DNA of 64,000 nt from Fontibacterium subtropicum (GTDB lineage Bacteria; Pseudomonadota; Alphaproteobacteria; Pelagibacterales; Pelagibacteraceae). The stretch is taken from the NCBI GenBank assembly GCA_965235415.1, contig CBDDXD010000003.1, positions 62,001-126,000 on the forward strand. The letters are read 5' to 3'. Numbering within the stretch: the stretch's first letter is position 1; the number at the start of each line of letters is the position of its first letter. Shown here piece by piece: positions 17,700 through 26,263 of this stretch. The position numbers and the translations under genes were made by a program. The notes under the pieces are model-generated. The model searched no databases, was not told the origin of the DNA, and saw only the letters and a list, made by a program, of their open reading frames with translations.

Positions 17700-19187
17700 A
17701 TGATTTTAAATTCATCGGAAATGAAAGCCATTGAAAAAAAAGAATTTAAATTAAGAAAAAATTCCTTTTCATTAATGCAATCTGCAGGAGAAAAATGTGC
17801 CAACTATATATCAAGTAAAGTTTCAAAAAATAAAGAGTTATTAGTTATTTGTGGTCCAGGTAATAATGGAGGAGATGGTTTTATCATTGCCAAAAGTCTT
17901 ATTAATAAAGGACATAAAGTTAAAATTTTTTTGGTACTCCCATTAAAAAATAAGAGAAAAGATAATTATAAAGCCTTTGAGTGCCTTAATTATAAAGTTT
18001 TTAACTTAAAGGACTTGCATAAAGAGCTGAAAAAAAAAACAAACCCAATTATTATCGATAGTATTTTTGGTACTGGTTTAAATAAAAATCTTAGTTCCGA
18101 TATTAATAATTTAATTAAAATAATAAATAATAAGAAGGCATTTATTTATTCAATAGATATACCCACTGGAATTAGTAGTGATAATGGGCAAATCATGGGT
18201 GAGGCGATTAAAGCCAACTTAACATTAGCTCTTCATTGTAAAAAAATAGGACATGTACTTTTTCCTGGGGTTTATTTTTCAGGCATTATAAAAGTTTTAG
18301 ATATTGGTATTAGAAAATCTTTAAATAAAATCGCAAATAATAAAATTAGGGAAAATAATCCAAATTTATGGATTAATAAAAAATTTCCTTGGAAAAAATA
18401 TAATTCCCATAAATATTCTAGAGGTAGAGTTTATATTTATGGATCTTTAAAAAATTTTATAGGCGCATCATTATTGTCATCAAGTGCAGCTATTCGTTGT
18501 GGGACAGGATCAGTTACAATTGTCGCTAATAAAGATACTATAGACAAATATAATCAAAAGTTTTTTTCGTTATTAAAAGTTGAAATTAACTCAAAAGAAG
18601 AGTTTAAAAGACTGTTAAATCATTCATCGATAACTTCTTTTCTTATCGGACCGGGCGTTGGAGTTAATCAAGAAACTATTGAGAATACCAAGCTTATATC
18701 TAAATTTGTAAGAAATGTAGTTATAGATGCCGATGCAATAACTTCATTTGCTAAAAATCCTAAAGAATTATTTTTAATTTTAGATAAGAATAAGATTATA
18801 ACTCCACACGAGGGAGAGTTTAATAGAATTTTTCCAGATCTTAAAAATGTTAAAAATAAAATTGAAAAATCAGTAAAAGCTGCAAAAAAAGCAAATTGTA
18901 TTTTAGTTTTTAAAGGTCCAGATACAATTATTGCATCTCCAGATGGAAAAGTTTGTATAAATACAATTTCTACAAAAGAACTTGCGGTGATTGGATCCGG
19001 AGATGTTTTAAGCGGTATAATTACAAGTCTTGTTGGAAAAAATAAAATGTCAACTTTTGATGGAGCTTGTGCTGGAGTATGGCTACATTCCTATGCTGCA
19101 AGAATGGTTAACAAAGGATTGATAGCAGAAGATATTGTTAAGAATTTACCAAAAGCATTAGAGCAGTTAGATAAAAAATATAATTAA
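17700..19187 (+). CDS. nnr: Bifunctional NAD(P)H-hydrate epimerase/dehydratase
   Basis: This repair enzyme restores damaged NAD(P)H hydrates. The N-terminal YjeF/NnrE epimerase domain (about residues 1-210) has VICGPGNNGGDGFIIAKSL and SIDIPTGISSDNG. The C-terminal ribokinase-like NnrD dehydratase domain (about 225-495) has SVTIVANKDTI, GPGVGV, VVIDADAI, ITPHEGEFNRIFP and the LAVIGSGDVLSGIITSLV catalytic segment. The full length of 495 fits the fused form. It is divergent from glnA and ends 2 bp before the convergent gene at 19190. Confidence 0.95.
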   Translation: MILNSSEMKAIEKKEFKLRKNSFSLMQSAGEKCANYISSKVSKNKELLVICGPGNNGGDGFIIAKSLINKGHKVKIFLVLPLKNKRKDNYKAFECLNYKVFNLKDLHKELKKKTNPIIIDSIFGTGLNKNLSSDINNLIKIINNKKAFIYSIDIPTGISSDNGQIMGEAIKANLTLALHCKKIGHVLFPGVYFSGIIKVLDIGIRKSLNKIANNKIRENNPNLWINKKFPWKKYNSHKYSRGRVYIYGSLKNFIGASLLSSSAAIRCGTGSVTIVANKDTIDKYNQKFFSLLKVEINSKEEFKRLLNHSSITSFLIGPGVGVNQETIENTKLISKFVRNVVIDADAITSFAKNPKELFLILDKNKIITPHEGEFNRIFPDLKNVKNKIEKSVKAAKKANCILVFKGPDTIIASPDGKVCINTISTKELAVIGSGDVLSGIITSLVGKNKMSTFDGACAGVWLHSYAARMVNKGLIAEDIVKNLPKALEQLDKKYN

Positions 19188-19189
19188 TC

Positions 19190-19432
19190 TTATTTGATCT
19201 TTGAAGGTACTACTTTGTTATCTTCATATTTTGGGGGAGTATAATTTAGTCCCTTCGGTTGTGTGCTAGTGAATCTAAAATAAATTAGAGAAAAAATTAA
19301 AAATAAAAGACTTATTAGTGATAAAGTTATTAAAGGGAATCTTTTGTCAATTTTATTAGTTAAACGAACAAGTAAAAAATAGATTATAAAGGGAAGAACG
19401 ATAGCGGTGATAATTATTATGTAGCGTATCAT
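19190..19432 (-). CDS. Small membrane protein, DUF6111-like
   Basis: An 80-residue protein with two predicted transmembrane helices (about residues 3-24 and 35-52). Its C-terminal tail NYTPPKYEDNKVVPSKI resembles the conserved proline-rich end of the alphaproteobacterial DUF6111 family, which I suggest with moderate certainty. The function is unknown. The start overlaps the stop of the upstream GST gene by 4 nt, so the two are probably translated together. Confidence 0.65.
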   Translation of the reverse strand: MIRYIIIITAIVLPFIIYFLLVRLTNKIDKRFPLITLSLISLLFLIFSLIYFRFTSTQPKGLNYTPPKYEDNKVVPSKIK

Positions 19433-20052
19433 TTTAATTCTTTTCTTGCTTCTAAAAGCCAGAGTTTTATTTCTTTCATATTTAACAGAGTATCTAAGTA
19501 TTTTTTCAAAGTAGGTGATAATTTTACATTATAAATCTTAAATCTAAACATTACAGGAGCGTACATAGCATCTGCTATACAAAATTTTTTAAACATAAAT
19601 GGACCTTTAGATTTTTTAAGACAATTTTCAATAATTTTTTTAGCTCTAGTTATTTCATTCGATGTTTCTTTATTATTTTGAAATTTCAGATTTTTTTCTA
19701 AAAAATTCATACTTAAATTTTTTCTTAGATTGTTAAAACCGCTGTGCATTTCAGAAGAGATATTTCTGGCCATTATTCTGTTAATTTTATTTTTGGGCCA
19801 TAAATTTTTATTTTTAAATTTTTCTGCCAAGAATTCACAAATTGATAGAGAATCCCATATTTTTATTTTTCCATAGATTAAACAAGGAATTTTTCCAGAA
19901 GGTGAAAATTTTAATATATTTTTTTTTGTATTTTTGTTTCTTAGTTTAATTTTGATTTCGGCAAATTGAATATTAAAATATTTTAACAATAACCAGGGTC
20001 TTAATGACCATGTTGAATAAATTTTATCACCTAGGACTAGTTTGAATTTCAT
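19429..20052 (-). CDS. Glutathione S-transferase family protein
   Basis: The thioredoxin-like N-terminal domain begins with LVLGDKIYSTWSLRPWLLLK, where the YSTWSLRPW segment is the glutathione-site region of bacterial GSTs, and has FSPSGKIPCLI and DSLSICEFLAEKF (the cis-Pro and glutathione gamma-glutamyl contact regions). An all-helical C-terminal domain follows. The length of 207 is normal. The substrate is unknown. It overlaps the following 80-residue membrane protein gene by 4 nt. Confidence 0.85.
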   Translation of the reverse strand: MKFKLVLGDKIYSTWSLRPWLLLKYFNIQFAEIKIKLRNKNTKKNILKFSPSGKIPCLIYGKIKIWDSLSICEFLAEKFKNKNLWPKNKINRIMARNISSEMHSGFNNLRKNLSMNFLEKNLKFQNNKETSNEITRAKKIIENCLKKSKGPFMFKKFCIADAMYAPVMFRFKIYNVKLSPTLKKYLDTLLNMKEIKLWLLEARKELK

Positions 20053-20175
20053 AATTTTATGTGCTTTTTATATAAGCAAATCCTATTCTTTTGCATCTTA
20101 TATTTCGTAAATAAATCCTAGAAAGCATTTAATAATATAGTTATATTCGCCATTCGAAATTTAATTAATATTAGA

Positions 20176-20259
20176 GCGGGAGTGGTGGAACGGTAGACAC
20201 GCCAGTCTTAGGAACTGGTATCGAAAGATGTGAAGGTTCAAGTCCTTTCTCCCGCACCA
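20176..20259 (+). tRNA. tRNA-Leu (anticodon TAG)
   Basis: A class II tRNA. The acceptor GCGGGAG pairs with CTCCCGC at 20249-20255, and the anticodon stem CCAGT/ACTGG encloses loop CTTAGGA, giving TAG. A long variable arm is present and CCA is encoded. Trigger factor begins 8 nt later. The upstream gap 20053-20175 holds several AT-rich -10-like sequences but no promoter I can single out. Confidence 0.96.
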
Positions 20260-20267
20260 TGTAGTAT

Positions 20268-21734
20268 ATGAAAGTAACAGTATCAGAAACTAAAGGCCTA
20301 AAAACTAATCTTAATGTTTTAGTTAAAAAACAAGAGATTGATAAAAAAATAGAAGAGAGAGTTGTTGAATTACAGAAGACAGTTAACATTAAAGGTTTTC
20401 GACCAGGAAAAGCGCCAATAAATTTATTAAAAAAGCAGTTTGCACAAGCATTGTATGGAGAAGTTTTAGAAAAAATTTTACAAGACAATACTTATCAAGC
20501 ACTAAATGATAATAAAATTAAACCTGCTAGTCAGCCTAAAATTGAAATCAAATCTTCTGGTGAAGATAAAGATTTAGAATACACAATTTCTGTAGAAAAA
20601 ACTCCAGACATAAAAAAAATTGAGTTAGAAAAAATAAATCTTACTGATTATAAATTAAAAATAGAAAAAAAAGATTTGGAAGAAAGAATTAATTTATTAG
20701 CAGAAGGTCAAAAAAAATATATCAATAAAAATGAAGGAGAAAAGTCAATTAAAGGGGATTTGGTAGTTTTCGATTTTGAGGCAACTGTTAACGGCAAAGC
20801 CTTTGATGGAAATAAAGGAGAAAAAGTTCAAATTATTTTAGGGAAAGAACTTTTTATTAAAGGTTTTGATGAACAAATTTTAGGATGTAAAGCTAATGAG
20901 AAAGTAAATGTTAAGATAAATTTACCAGAAAATTATCCCAATAAAGAGCTGGCTAACAAAACTGCAATATTTAATTGCAAAATATTGGATGTTAAAAAAT
21001 CAGAGTCAGTAGTTATAGATGATCAATTTGCAAAAAATTTAGGTGCAAAAGATTTAAGCGATTTAAAAATTCTTTTAGAAAAGCAACTTTCTAAAGAACA
21101 GTCATCAATTACAGAAACAATCGTTAGAAAAGAAATTTTAGATTATTTAGATGAAAACTGTAAATTTGATTTGCCAGAAGATTTGGTAAAAAATGAACAA
21201 GAAATAGTTAAACATAGTTTTATTCATGAAAAAGCTCATAAAGATGAACCTCATGATGATCATAAACATGGACATGATCATTCAAATATAAAACTTACTA
21301 AAGAAGAAGAGGAAGATATTTTAGATATTTCAAGAAGAAGAGTGAAGCTAGCTTTGGTACTAAATCAAATTGGAGAAGATTATAAAATCCAAGTCACGAC
21401 ACAAGAACTTCAGCAGGAATTACAAAAACAAATGAGTATGTATCCTGGTCAGGAAAAACAAATTAGAGATTATTATCAAAAAAATCCTTCAGAAATAACA
21501 AGACTTAGAGGACCGATTTATGAAGATAAAATTGTTGAGTTAGTTAAATCTAAAGCTAAAGTTATCGTTAAAGAAGTTAATAAAAAAGAATTAGAGGAAC
21601 TTGTAAAAGATTTATCATCTAATCTTAAGTCTAAATCATCAACTAAGTCAGCAAAGATTAGTAATGATAAATCAAAAAAAGATACAAAATTAGAGGATAA
21701 ATCAAAATCCATAAAAAAGATTAGTAAAAAATAA
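20268..21734 (+). CDS. tig: Trigger factor chaperone
   Basis: A ribosome-bound chaperone and peptidyl-prolyl isomerase. The N-terminal ribosome-binding domain has the signature KGFRPGKAPINLLKKQFAQ (about residues 42-60), and the FKBP domain includes KGDLVVFDFEATVNGKAFDG and VQIILGKELFIKGFDEQILG (about 161-205). The C-terminal helical domain holds an odd histidine-rich insert, with 8 His between residues 316 and 338, and the protein ends in a Lys/Ser-rich tail from about 450. The length of 488 is longer than the usual 430-450 because of these. It starts 8 nt after tRNA-Leu and precedes clpP, the usual tig-clpP-clpX-lon order. Confidence 0.96.
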   Translation: MKVTVSETKGLKTNLNVLVKKQEIDKKIEERVVELQKTVNIKGFRPGKAPINLLKKQFAQALYGEVLEKILQDNTYQALNDNKIKPASQPKIEIKSSGEDKDLEYTISVEKTPDIKKIELEKINLTDYKLKIEKKDLEERINLLAEGQKKYINKNEGEKSIKGDLVVFDFEATVNGKAFDGNKGEKVQIILGKELFIKGFDEQILGCKANEKVNVKINLPENYPNKELANKTAIFNCKILDVKKSESVVIDDQFAKNLGAKDLSDLKILLEKQLSKEQSSITETIVRKEILDYLDENCKFDLPEDLVKNEQEIVKHSFIHEKAHKDEPHDDHKHGHDHSNIKLTKEEEEDILDISRRRVKLALVLNQIGEDYKIQVTTQELQQELQKQMSMYPGQEKQIRDYYQKNPSEITRLRGPIYEDKIVELVKSKAKVIVKEVNKKELEELVKDLSSNLKSKSSTKSAKISNDKSKKDTKLEDKSKSIKKISKK

Positions 21735-21743
21735 ACAAAGCCT

Positions 21744-21760
21744 ATAGAATCTGATTCTAT
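21744..21760 (+). promoter_or_regulatory. Palindrome directly before clpP
   Basis: ATAGAATC-T-GATTCTAT is a perfect 8-bp inverted repeat about a central T, ending one base before the clpP ATG at 21762. It covers the place where a ribosome binding site would be. It could be an operator or a small hairpin affecting initiation; chance cannot be excluded. Confidence 0.4.
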
Positions 21761-21761
21761 T

Positions 21762-22376
21762 ATGAAAGATCAGATTGATATCCAAATGAATACTCTTATT
21801 CCAATGGTGGTTGAACAAACCAGCAGAGGAGAGAGAGCTTATGATATATATTCTAGACTATTAAAAGAGAGAATTATTTTTCTAGTAGGACCGGTACACT
21901 CTCATGTCGCAAGTTTAGTTTGCGCTCAATTACTTTTTTTAGAATCTGAAAATCCAAAGAAAGAAATTTTTTTGTATATTAATAGTCCAGGTGGTGTTGT
22001 TACTGATGGTCTTGGAATTTATGATACTATGCAGTATGTTAAATCTCCCGTTTCAACAATTTGTATAGGACAGGCAGCTTCTATGGGTTCTTTTTTATTA
22101 GCAGCAGGAGAAAAAGGCCATCGATTTTCTCTGCCTAACGCTCGTATAATGGTTCATCAACCTTCTGCAGGTTTTCAGGGTCAAGCGACTGATATTCAAA
22201 TTCATGCAAATGAAATCTCATATGTAAAGAAACGACTAAATGAAATTTATTCTAAACACACAGGCAGAGATGTTAAGTCAATTCAAGAAGCTTTAGAGAG
22301 AGATAAATTTATGAGTCCAGAGGAAGCGAAAGATTTTGGAATTATTGACAAAGTAGTAGAAAAGAAGGCCGATTAA
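21762..22376 (+). CDS. clpP: ATP-dependent Clp protease proteolytic subunit
   Basis: The serine peptidase that forms the tetradecameric ClpP barrel. The catalytic serine lies in IGQAASMGSFLLAAGEKG (about residues 96-113) and the histidine in ARIMVHQPSAGFQGQATDI (about 121-139), followed by the DRDKFMSPEEA-type segment. The length of 204 is normal. It lies 27 nt after tig, and clpX follows after a 111-nt gap. Confidence 0.97.
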   Translation: MKDQIDIQMNTLIPMVVEQTSRGERAYDIYSRLLKERIIFLVGPVHSHVASLVCAQLLFLESENPKKEIFLYINSPGGVVTDGLGIYDTMQYVKSPVSTICIGQAASMGSFLLAAGEKGHRFSLPNARIMVHQPSAGFQGQATDIQIHANEISYVKKRLNEIYSKHTGRDVKSIQEALERDKFMSPEEAKDFGIIDKVVEKKAD

Positions 22377-22426
22377 TAAAATTATATATATAATTTACAC
22401 ACAAAATAGAGGTCAGATTCAACTTA

Positions 22427-22448
22427 GACTTGCTTTTAGATGCAAGTC
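22427..22448 (+). other. Hairpin in the clpP-clpX gap
   Basis: GACTTGC (22427-22433) and GCAAGTC (22442-22448) form a 7-bp stem with an 8-nt loop, followed by ATTGTTTT. It could be a weak terminator or attenuator, or an mRNA stabiliser, between clpP and clpX. Confidence 0.4.
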
Positions 22449-22487
22449 ATTGTTTTATAAAACCTTACTGATTCGATCTTTTTAAAC

Positions 22488-23768
22488 ATGGCTAAAGATA
22501 ACAAAAATACTCTTTATTGTTCCTTCTGCGGAAAAAGTCAGCATGAAGTTAGAAAACTTATAGCTGGACCTACAGTTTTTATATGTGATGAATGTGTCGA
22601 GCTATGTATGGACATCATCAAAGAAGAAAACAAAAGTAATTTTGTAAAAGATGATGCTGGAGTTCCAACTCCAAAAGAAATTTGTAAAGTTTTAGATGAG
22701 TACGTTATTGGACAAGATAAAGCAAAAAAAGTTTTATCTGTTGCAGTACACAATCACTATAAAAGATTAAATCAAGACTCCAAAAGTAGCAAAGATGTTG
22801 AAATTTCAAAATCTAACGTATTACTGATTGGTCCCACAGGTTGTGGAAAAACTTTATTAGCACAAACTCTTGCAAAAATTTTAGATGTACCATTCACTAT
22901 GGCTGATGCCACAACATTAACAGAAGCTGGTTATGTCGGGGAAGATGTTGAAAATATTATTTTAAAATTATTACAAGCTGCTGATTATAATGTTGAAAAG
23001 GCACAAAGAGGAATTGTTTATATAGATGAAGTTGATAAAATTAGTAGAAAAACAGAGAATCCTTCTATTACAAGAGATGTATCTGGAGAGGGAGTTCAGC
23101 AAGCACTTTTAAAAATTATGGAAGGGACTGTTGCAAGCGTTCCACCTCAAGGTGGAAGAAAGCATCCGCAACAGGAGTTTTTACAAGTTAATACTACAAA
23201 TATTCTTTTTATATGCGGAGGAGCTTTTGGAGGGTTAGAAAAAATAGTTTCATTGAGAAGTAAAGGAACTGCAATGGGATTTGGTGCTACAATTAGAGAG
23301 CACGATAATAAAAACACAGGTCAAATATTAAAAGAGTTGGAGCCTGAAGATTTATTAAAATTTGGTTTAATACCAGAATTTATAGGAAGACTCCCAATTG
23401 TTGCAACACTAGATGATTTAAATGAAGAAGCATTAATTAAAATTTTACAAGAACCAAAAAATGCACTTCTTAAACAATATGCTAAACTTTTTGAAATTGA
23501 AGGAGCTAAGCTTACTTTTACTAAAGACTCTTTATCTGCCATTGCAAAAAAAGCTTTAGTTAGAAAAACGGGGGCCAGGGGACTTAGATCGATCTTGGAA
23601 GATATTTTACTTGAAACAATGTTCGAACTTCCTTCACAATCTAATATTAGTGAAGTTGTGATAAATAAAGACGTTGTCGAAGGAAAAATAAAACCATTAC
23701 TTACTTACTCAAAGAAAAACAATCAAACCTCAAGCACTCCAATTAATAAAGAGAGTAAAATAGGGTAG
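22488..23768 (+). CDS. clpX: ATP-dependent Clp protease ATPase subunit ClpX
   Basis: An AAA+ unfoldase that feeds proteins to ClpP. The N-terminal zinc-binding domain has CSFCGKSQHEVRKLI and ICDECVELC (four cysteines in the first 41 residues). Walker A is LIGPTGCGKTLLAQ, Walker B is GIVYIDEVDKI, and the GYVGEDVENI pore region is present. The ARKTGARGLRS-type sensor 2 is seen in VRKTGARGLRSILED. The length of 426 is normal. Confidence 0.97.
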   Translation: MAKDNKNTLYCSFCGKSQHEVRKLIAGPTVFICDECVELCMDIIKEENKSNFVKDDAGVPTPKEICKVLDEYVIGQDKAKKVLSVAVHNHYKRLNQDSKSSKDVEISKSNVLLIGPTGCGKTLLAQTLAKILDVPFTMADATTLTEAGYVGEDVENIILKLLQAADYNVEKAQRGIVYIDEVDKISRKTENPSITRDVSGEGVQQALLKIMEGTVASVPPQGGRKHPQQEFLQVNTTNILFICGGAFGGLEKIVSLRSKGTAMGFGATIREHDNKNTGQILKELEPEDLLKFGLIPEFIGRLPIVATLDDLNEEALIKILQEPKNALLKQYAKLFEIEGAKLTFTKDSLSAIAKKALVRKTGARGLRSILEDILLETMFELPSQSNISEVVINKDVVEGKIKPLLTYSKKNNQTSSTPINKESKIG

Positions 23769-23778
23769 TTATTCACAG

Positions 23779-23806
23779 TTGAAATAACATAAACCATCCC
23801 CATATA
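23779..23806 (+). promoter_or_regulatory. Probable heat-shock (sigma-32) promoter of lon
   Basis: TTGAAA at 23779-23784, a 13-nt spacer, and CCCCATATA at 23798-23806 match the RpoH consensus form (CTTGAAA, 13-14 nt, CCCCATnTA) almost completely. The lon start is at 23850, giving a leader of about 35-40 nt. Lon is a classic member of the heat-shock regulon, which supports the call. Confidence 0.72.
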
Positions 23807-23849
23807 GAAGTTAGTTTGTTATAAACCTAACTAATAGTATTATTAACAC

Positions 23850-26261
23850 ATGGATATTAAAGACTCACAAAAATTTAATCAAAGCCAATATCCCGTTTTA
23901 CCGTTGAGAGATATTGTTGTTTTTCCAGGTATGGTAGTTCCTCTTTTTGTTGGAAGAGAAAAGTCTATTAATGCTCTTAATAGTGTGATGGATAAATATA
24001 AGAAAATTATCCTCGCAGCTCAAAAAAGTCATGATGTTGATGATCCAAAAGATAATGAAATTTACCAAGTGGGCTGCCTAGGTGAAATATTACAATTATT
24101 AAAACTTCCAGATGGAACTGTTAAAATTTTAGTAGAAGGAAAAGAAAGAGTAAAAATTAATCAGTATCATAATGAAGAAAAGAATTATCTATTAGCTTCC
24201 TGCTCAACTTTAGTTGATGAACTTGGTAAAGAAGATTTATCATTATTATCAAAAGCAGTTTTAAATAAATTTGATAAATTAGTAAAAGTTTCTAAAAAAG
24301 TATCTGAAGAAGGGCTTGAAACTATTAAAGATACTAAAGAGCCATCCAAAGTTGCCGATGCAATAGCAAATCAATTACAAATTAGTTTAGTAGAAAAACA
24401 AAAAATTTTAGAAAATTTATCAGTACAGAATAGACTTGAATCTCTCCTAACTTTTATTGAAAGTGAAATTGAAGTTTTATCAGTTGAAAAAAAGATTAGG
24501 GGTAGAGTTAAAAATCAAATGGAAAAAACTCAAAGAGAGTATTATTTAAATGAACAGTTAAAAGCTATTCAAAAAGAACTAGGTGAGACCGAAGATGGAA
24601 AAGATGAAATTCAAAATCTAGAAGAGGCTATTAAAAAAGCCAAAATGACAAAAGAAGCTGAAGAAAAGTCTTTGGCTGAATTAAAAAAATTAAAATCAAT
24701 GAGCCCAATGTCAGCAGAGTCTACAGTAGTTAGAAATTACTTAGATTGGATGGTTTCGTTGCCTTGGGGAAAAACTTCAAAAGTTAATACCGATATTAAT
24801 AATGCAAAAAAAATTCTTGATGAAGATCATTATGGTTTAGAAAAAGTTAAAGATAGAATTTTAGAATTTTTAGCTGTTCAGAGTAGAATTAACAAAATTA
24901 AAGGTCCTATTCTTTGTTTAGTAGGAGCGCCTGGCGTTGGAAAAACTTCTTTAGGTAAATCTATTGCTAAAGCTACAGGAAGAGAATTTGTAAGAATGTC
25001 GTTAGGCGGAATAAGAGATGAAGCAGAAATCAGAGGTCACAGAAGAACTTACATTGGATCTTTGCCTGGAAAAATAATTCAGATGATGAAAAAGTCTGGA
25101 AAAAATAATCCTTTAATTTTATTGGATGAAATTGATAAAATTGGTAACGATTATAGAGGAGACCCTTCATCAGCATTATTAGAAGCATTAGATCCTGAGC
25201 AAAATACAACATTTAATGATCATTATCTTGAAGTGGATTACGATTTATCAAATGTAATGTTTGTTACTACAGCAAATACATTAAATATTCCCGGTCCATT
25301 ACTGGACAGAATGGAAGTTATCAGAATCTCCGGCTACACAGAGGATGAAAAAATGGAAATTGCCAAAAAATATCTTTTGCCAAAACAAATTAAAGAAAAT
25401 GGATTAAAGTCTGGAGAGTGGTCAGTTTCTGATGAAGCTTTAAAAGGTATTATTAGATATTATACAAGAGAGTCAGGAGTTAGAAGCTTAGAAAGAGAAA
25501 TTTCAAAATTAGCAAGAAAAGGTGTTAAAGACATTGTTACAAAAACTAAAGATATAATTAAAATTGATGAAAAAAATCTCAATGACTATCTTGGAGTTAA
25601 AAAATTTAAATACGGTGAGATTGAAAATAAAGATGGAACAGGAATTGTAACTGGTCTCGCTTGGACTGAAGTTGGTGGAGAATTATTAACTATTGAATCT
25701 GTGATTATGCCTGGAAAAGGAAAGATGGAGATCACTGGAAAATTAGGCGAAGTCATGCAAGAGTCTGTTAAAGCTGCAAAATCATTCGTAAGATCAAGAT
25801 GTTTGGAATATGGAATTATTCCCCCAGTTTTTGAAAAAAAAGACATCCACATTCACGTACCTGAAGGGGCGACACCAAAAGATGGACCTTCCGCTGGTAT
25901 TGCGATGGTTACTTCTATCGTTTCATCTTTAACTGCAATTCCAGTTAAAAGAGATGTTGCTATGACAGGCGAAGTAACTTTAAGAGGAAGAGTTCTTCCA
26001 ATCGGTGGATTAAAGGAGAAATTATTAGCCGCACTTAGAGGAGGAATTAAAACTGTTTTAATTCCAGATGAGAATGAAAAAGATTTAGCTGAAATACCTA
26101 AAAATGTAATTGAAGGTTTAAAAATTATTCCAGTAAAAACAGTGGACGAAGTATTAAAGATTGCTTTAACTAAAAATTTGACACCAGTAGATTGGGTTGA
26201 GATTGATCTTTCGCAAACTCAAAAAGGAAATCAACTTCCAAGTGAAAGACCTGTTAATTAA
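23850..26261 (+). CDS. lon: ATP-dependent protease Lon
   Basis: Lon degrades damaged and regulatory proteins in the cytoplasm. The N-terminal substrate-binding domain begins YPVLPLRDIVVFPGMVVPLF, and a coiled helical region covers about residues 190-300. The AAA+ domain has Walker A GAPGVGKTSLGKS (about 358-370) and Walker B LILLDEIDKIG. The C-terminal peptidase domain has the catalytic serine in PKDGPSAGIAMVTSIV (about 677) and lysine in GLKEKLLAALRGGI. The length of 803 is normal. It has its own heat-shock-like promoter and ends 2 bp before a convergent permease gene. Confidence 0.97.
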   Translation: MDIKDSQKFNQSQYPVLPLRDIVVFPGMVVPLFVGREKSINALNSVMDKYKKIILAAQKSHDVDDPKDNEIYQVGCLGEILQLLKLPDGTVKILVEGKERVKINQYHNEEKNYLLASCSTLVDELGKEDLSLLSKAVLNKFDKLVKVSKKVSEEGLETIKDTKEPSKVADAIANQLQISLVEKQKILENLSVQNRLESLLTFIESEIEVLSVEKKIRGRVKNQMEKTQREYYLNEQLKAIQKELGETEDGKDEIQNLEEAIKKAKMTKEAEEKSLAELKKLKSMSPMSAESTVVRNYLDWMVSLPWGKTSKVNTDINNAKKILDEDHYGLEKVKDRILEFLAVQSRINKIKGPILCLVGAPGVGKTSLGKSIAKATGREFVRMSLGGIRDEAEIRGHRRTYIGSLPGKIIQMMKKSGKNNPLILLDEIDKIGNDYRGDPSSALLEALDPEQNTTFNDHYLEVDYDLSNVMFVTTANTLNIPGPLLDRMEVIRISGYTEDEKMEIAKKYLLPKQIKENGLKSGEWSVSDEALKGIIRYYTRESGVRSLEREISKLARKGVKDIVTKTKDIIKIDEKNLNDYLGVKKFKYGEIENKDGTGIVTGLAWTEVGGELLTIESVIMPGKGKMEITGKLGEVMQESVKAAKSFVRSRCLEYGIIPPVFEKKDIHIHVPEGATPKDGPSAGIAMVTSIVSSLTAIPVKRDVAMTGEVTLRGRVLPIGGLKEKLLAALRGGIKTVLIPDENEKDLAEIPKNVIEGLKIIPVKTVDEVLKIALTKNLTPVDWVEIDLSQTQKGNQLPSERPVN

Positions 26262-26263
26262 CA

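Noticed and set aside
20171..20488. Minus-strand ORF of 105 codons over tRNA-Leu(TAG) and the start of tig
   Set aside because: It covers a tRNA and the opposite strand of trigger factor. The protein-like pattern comes from the tRNA and from codon bias of the real gene.
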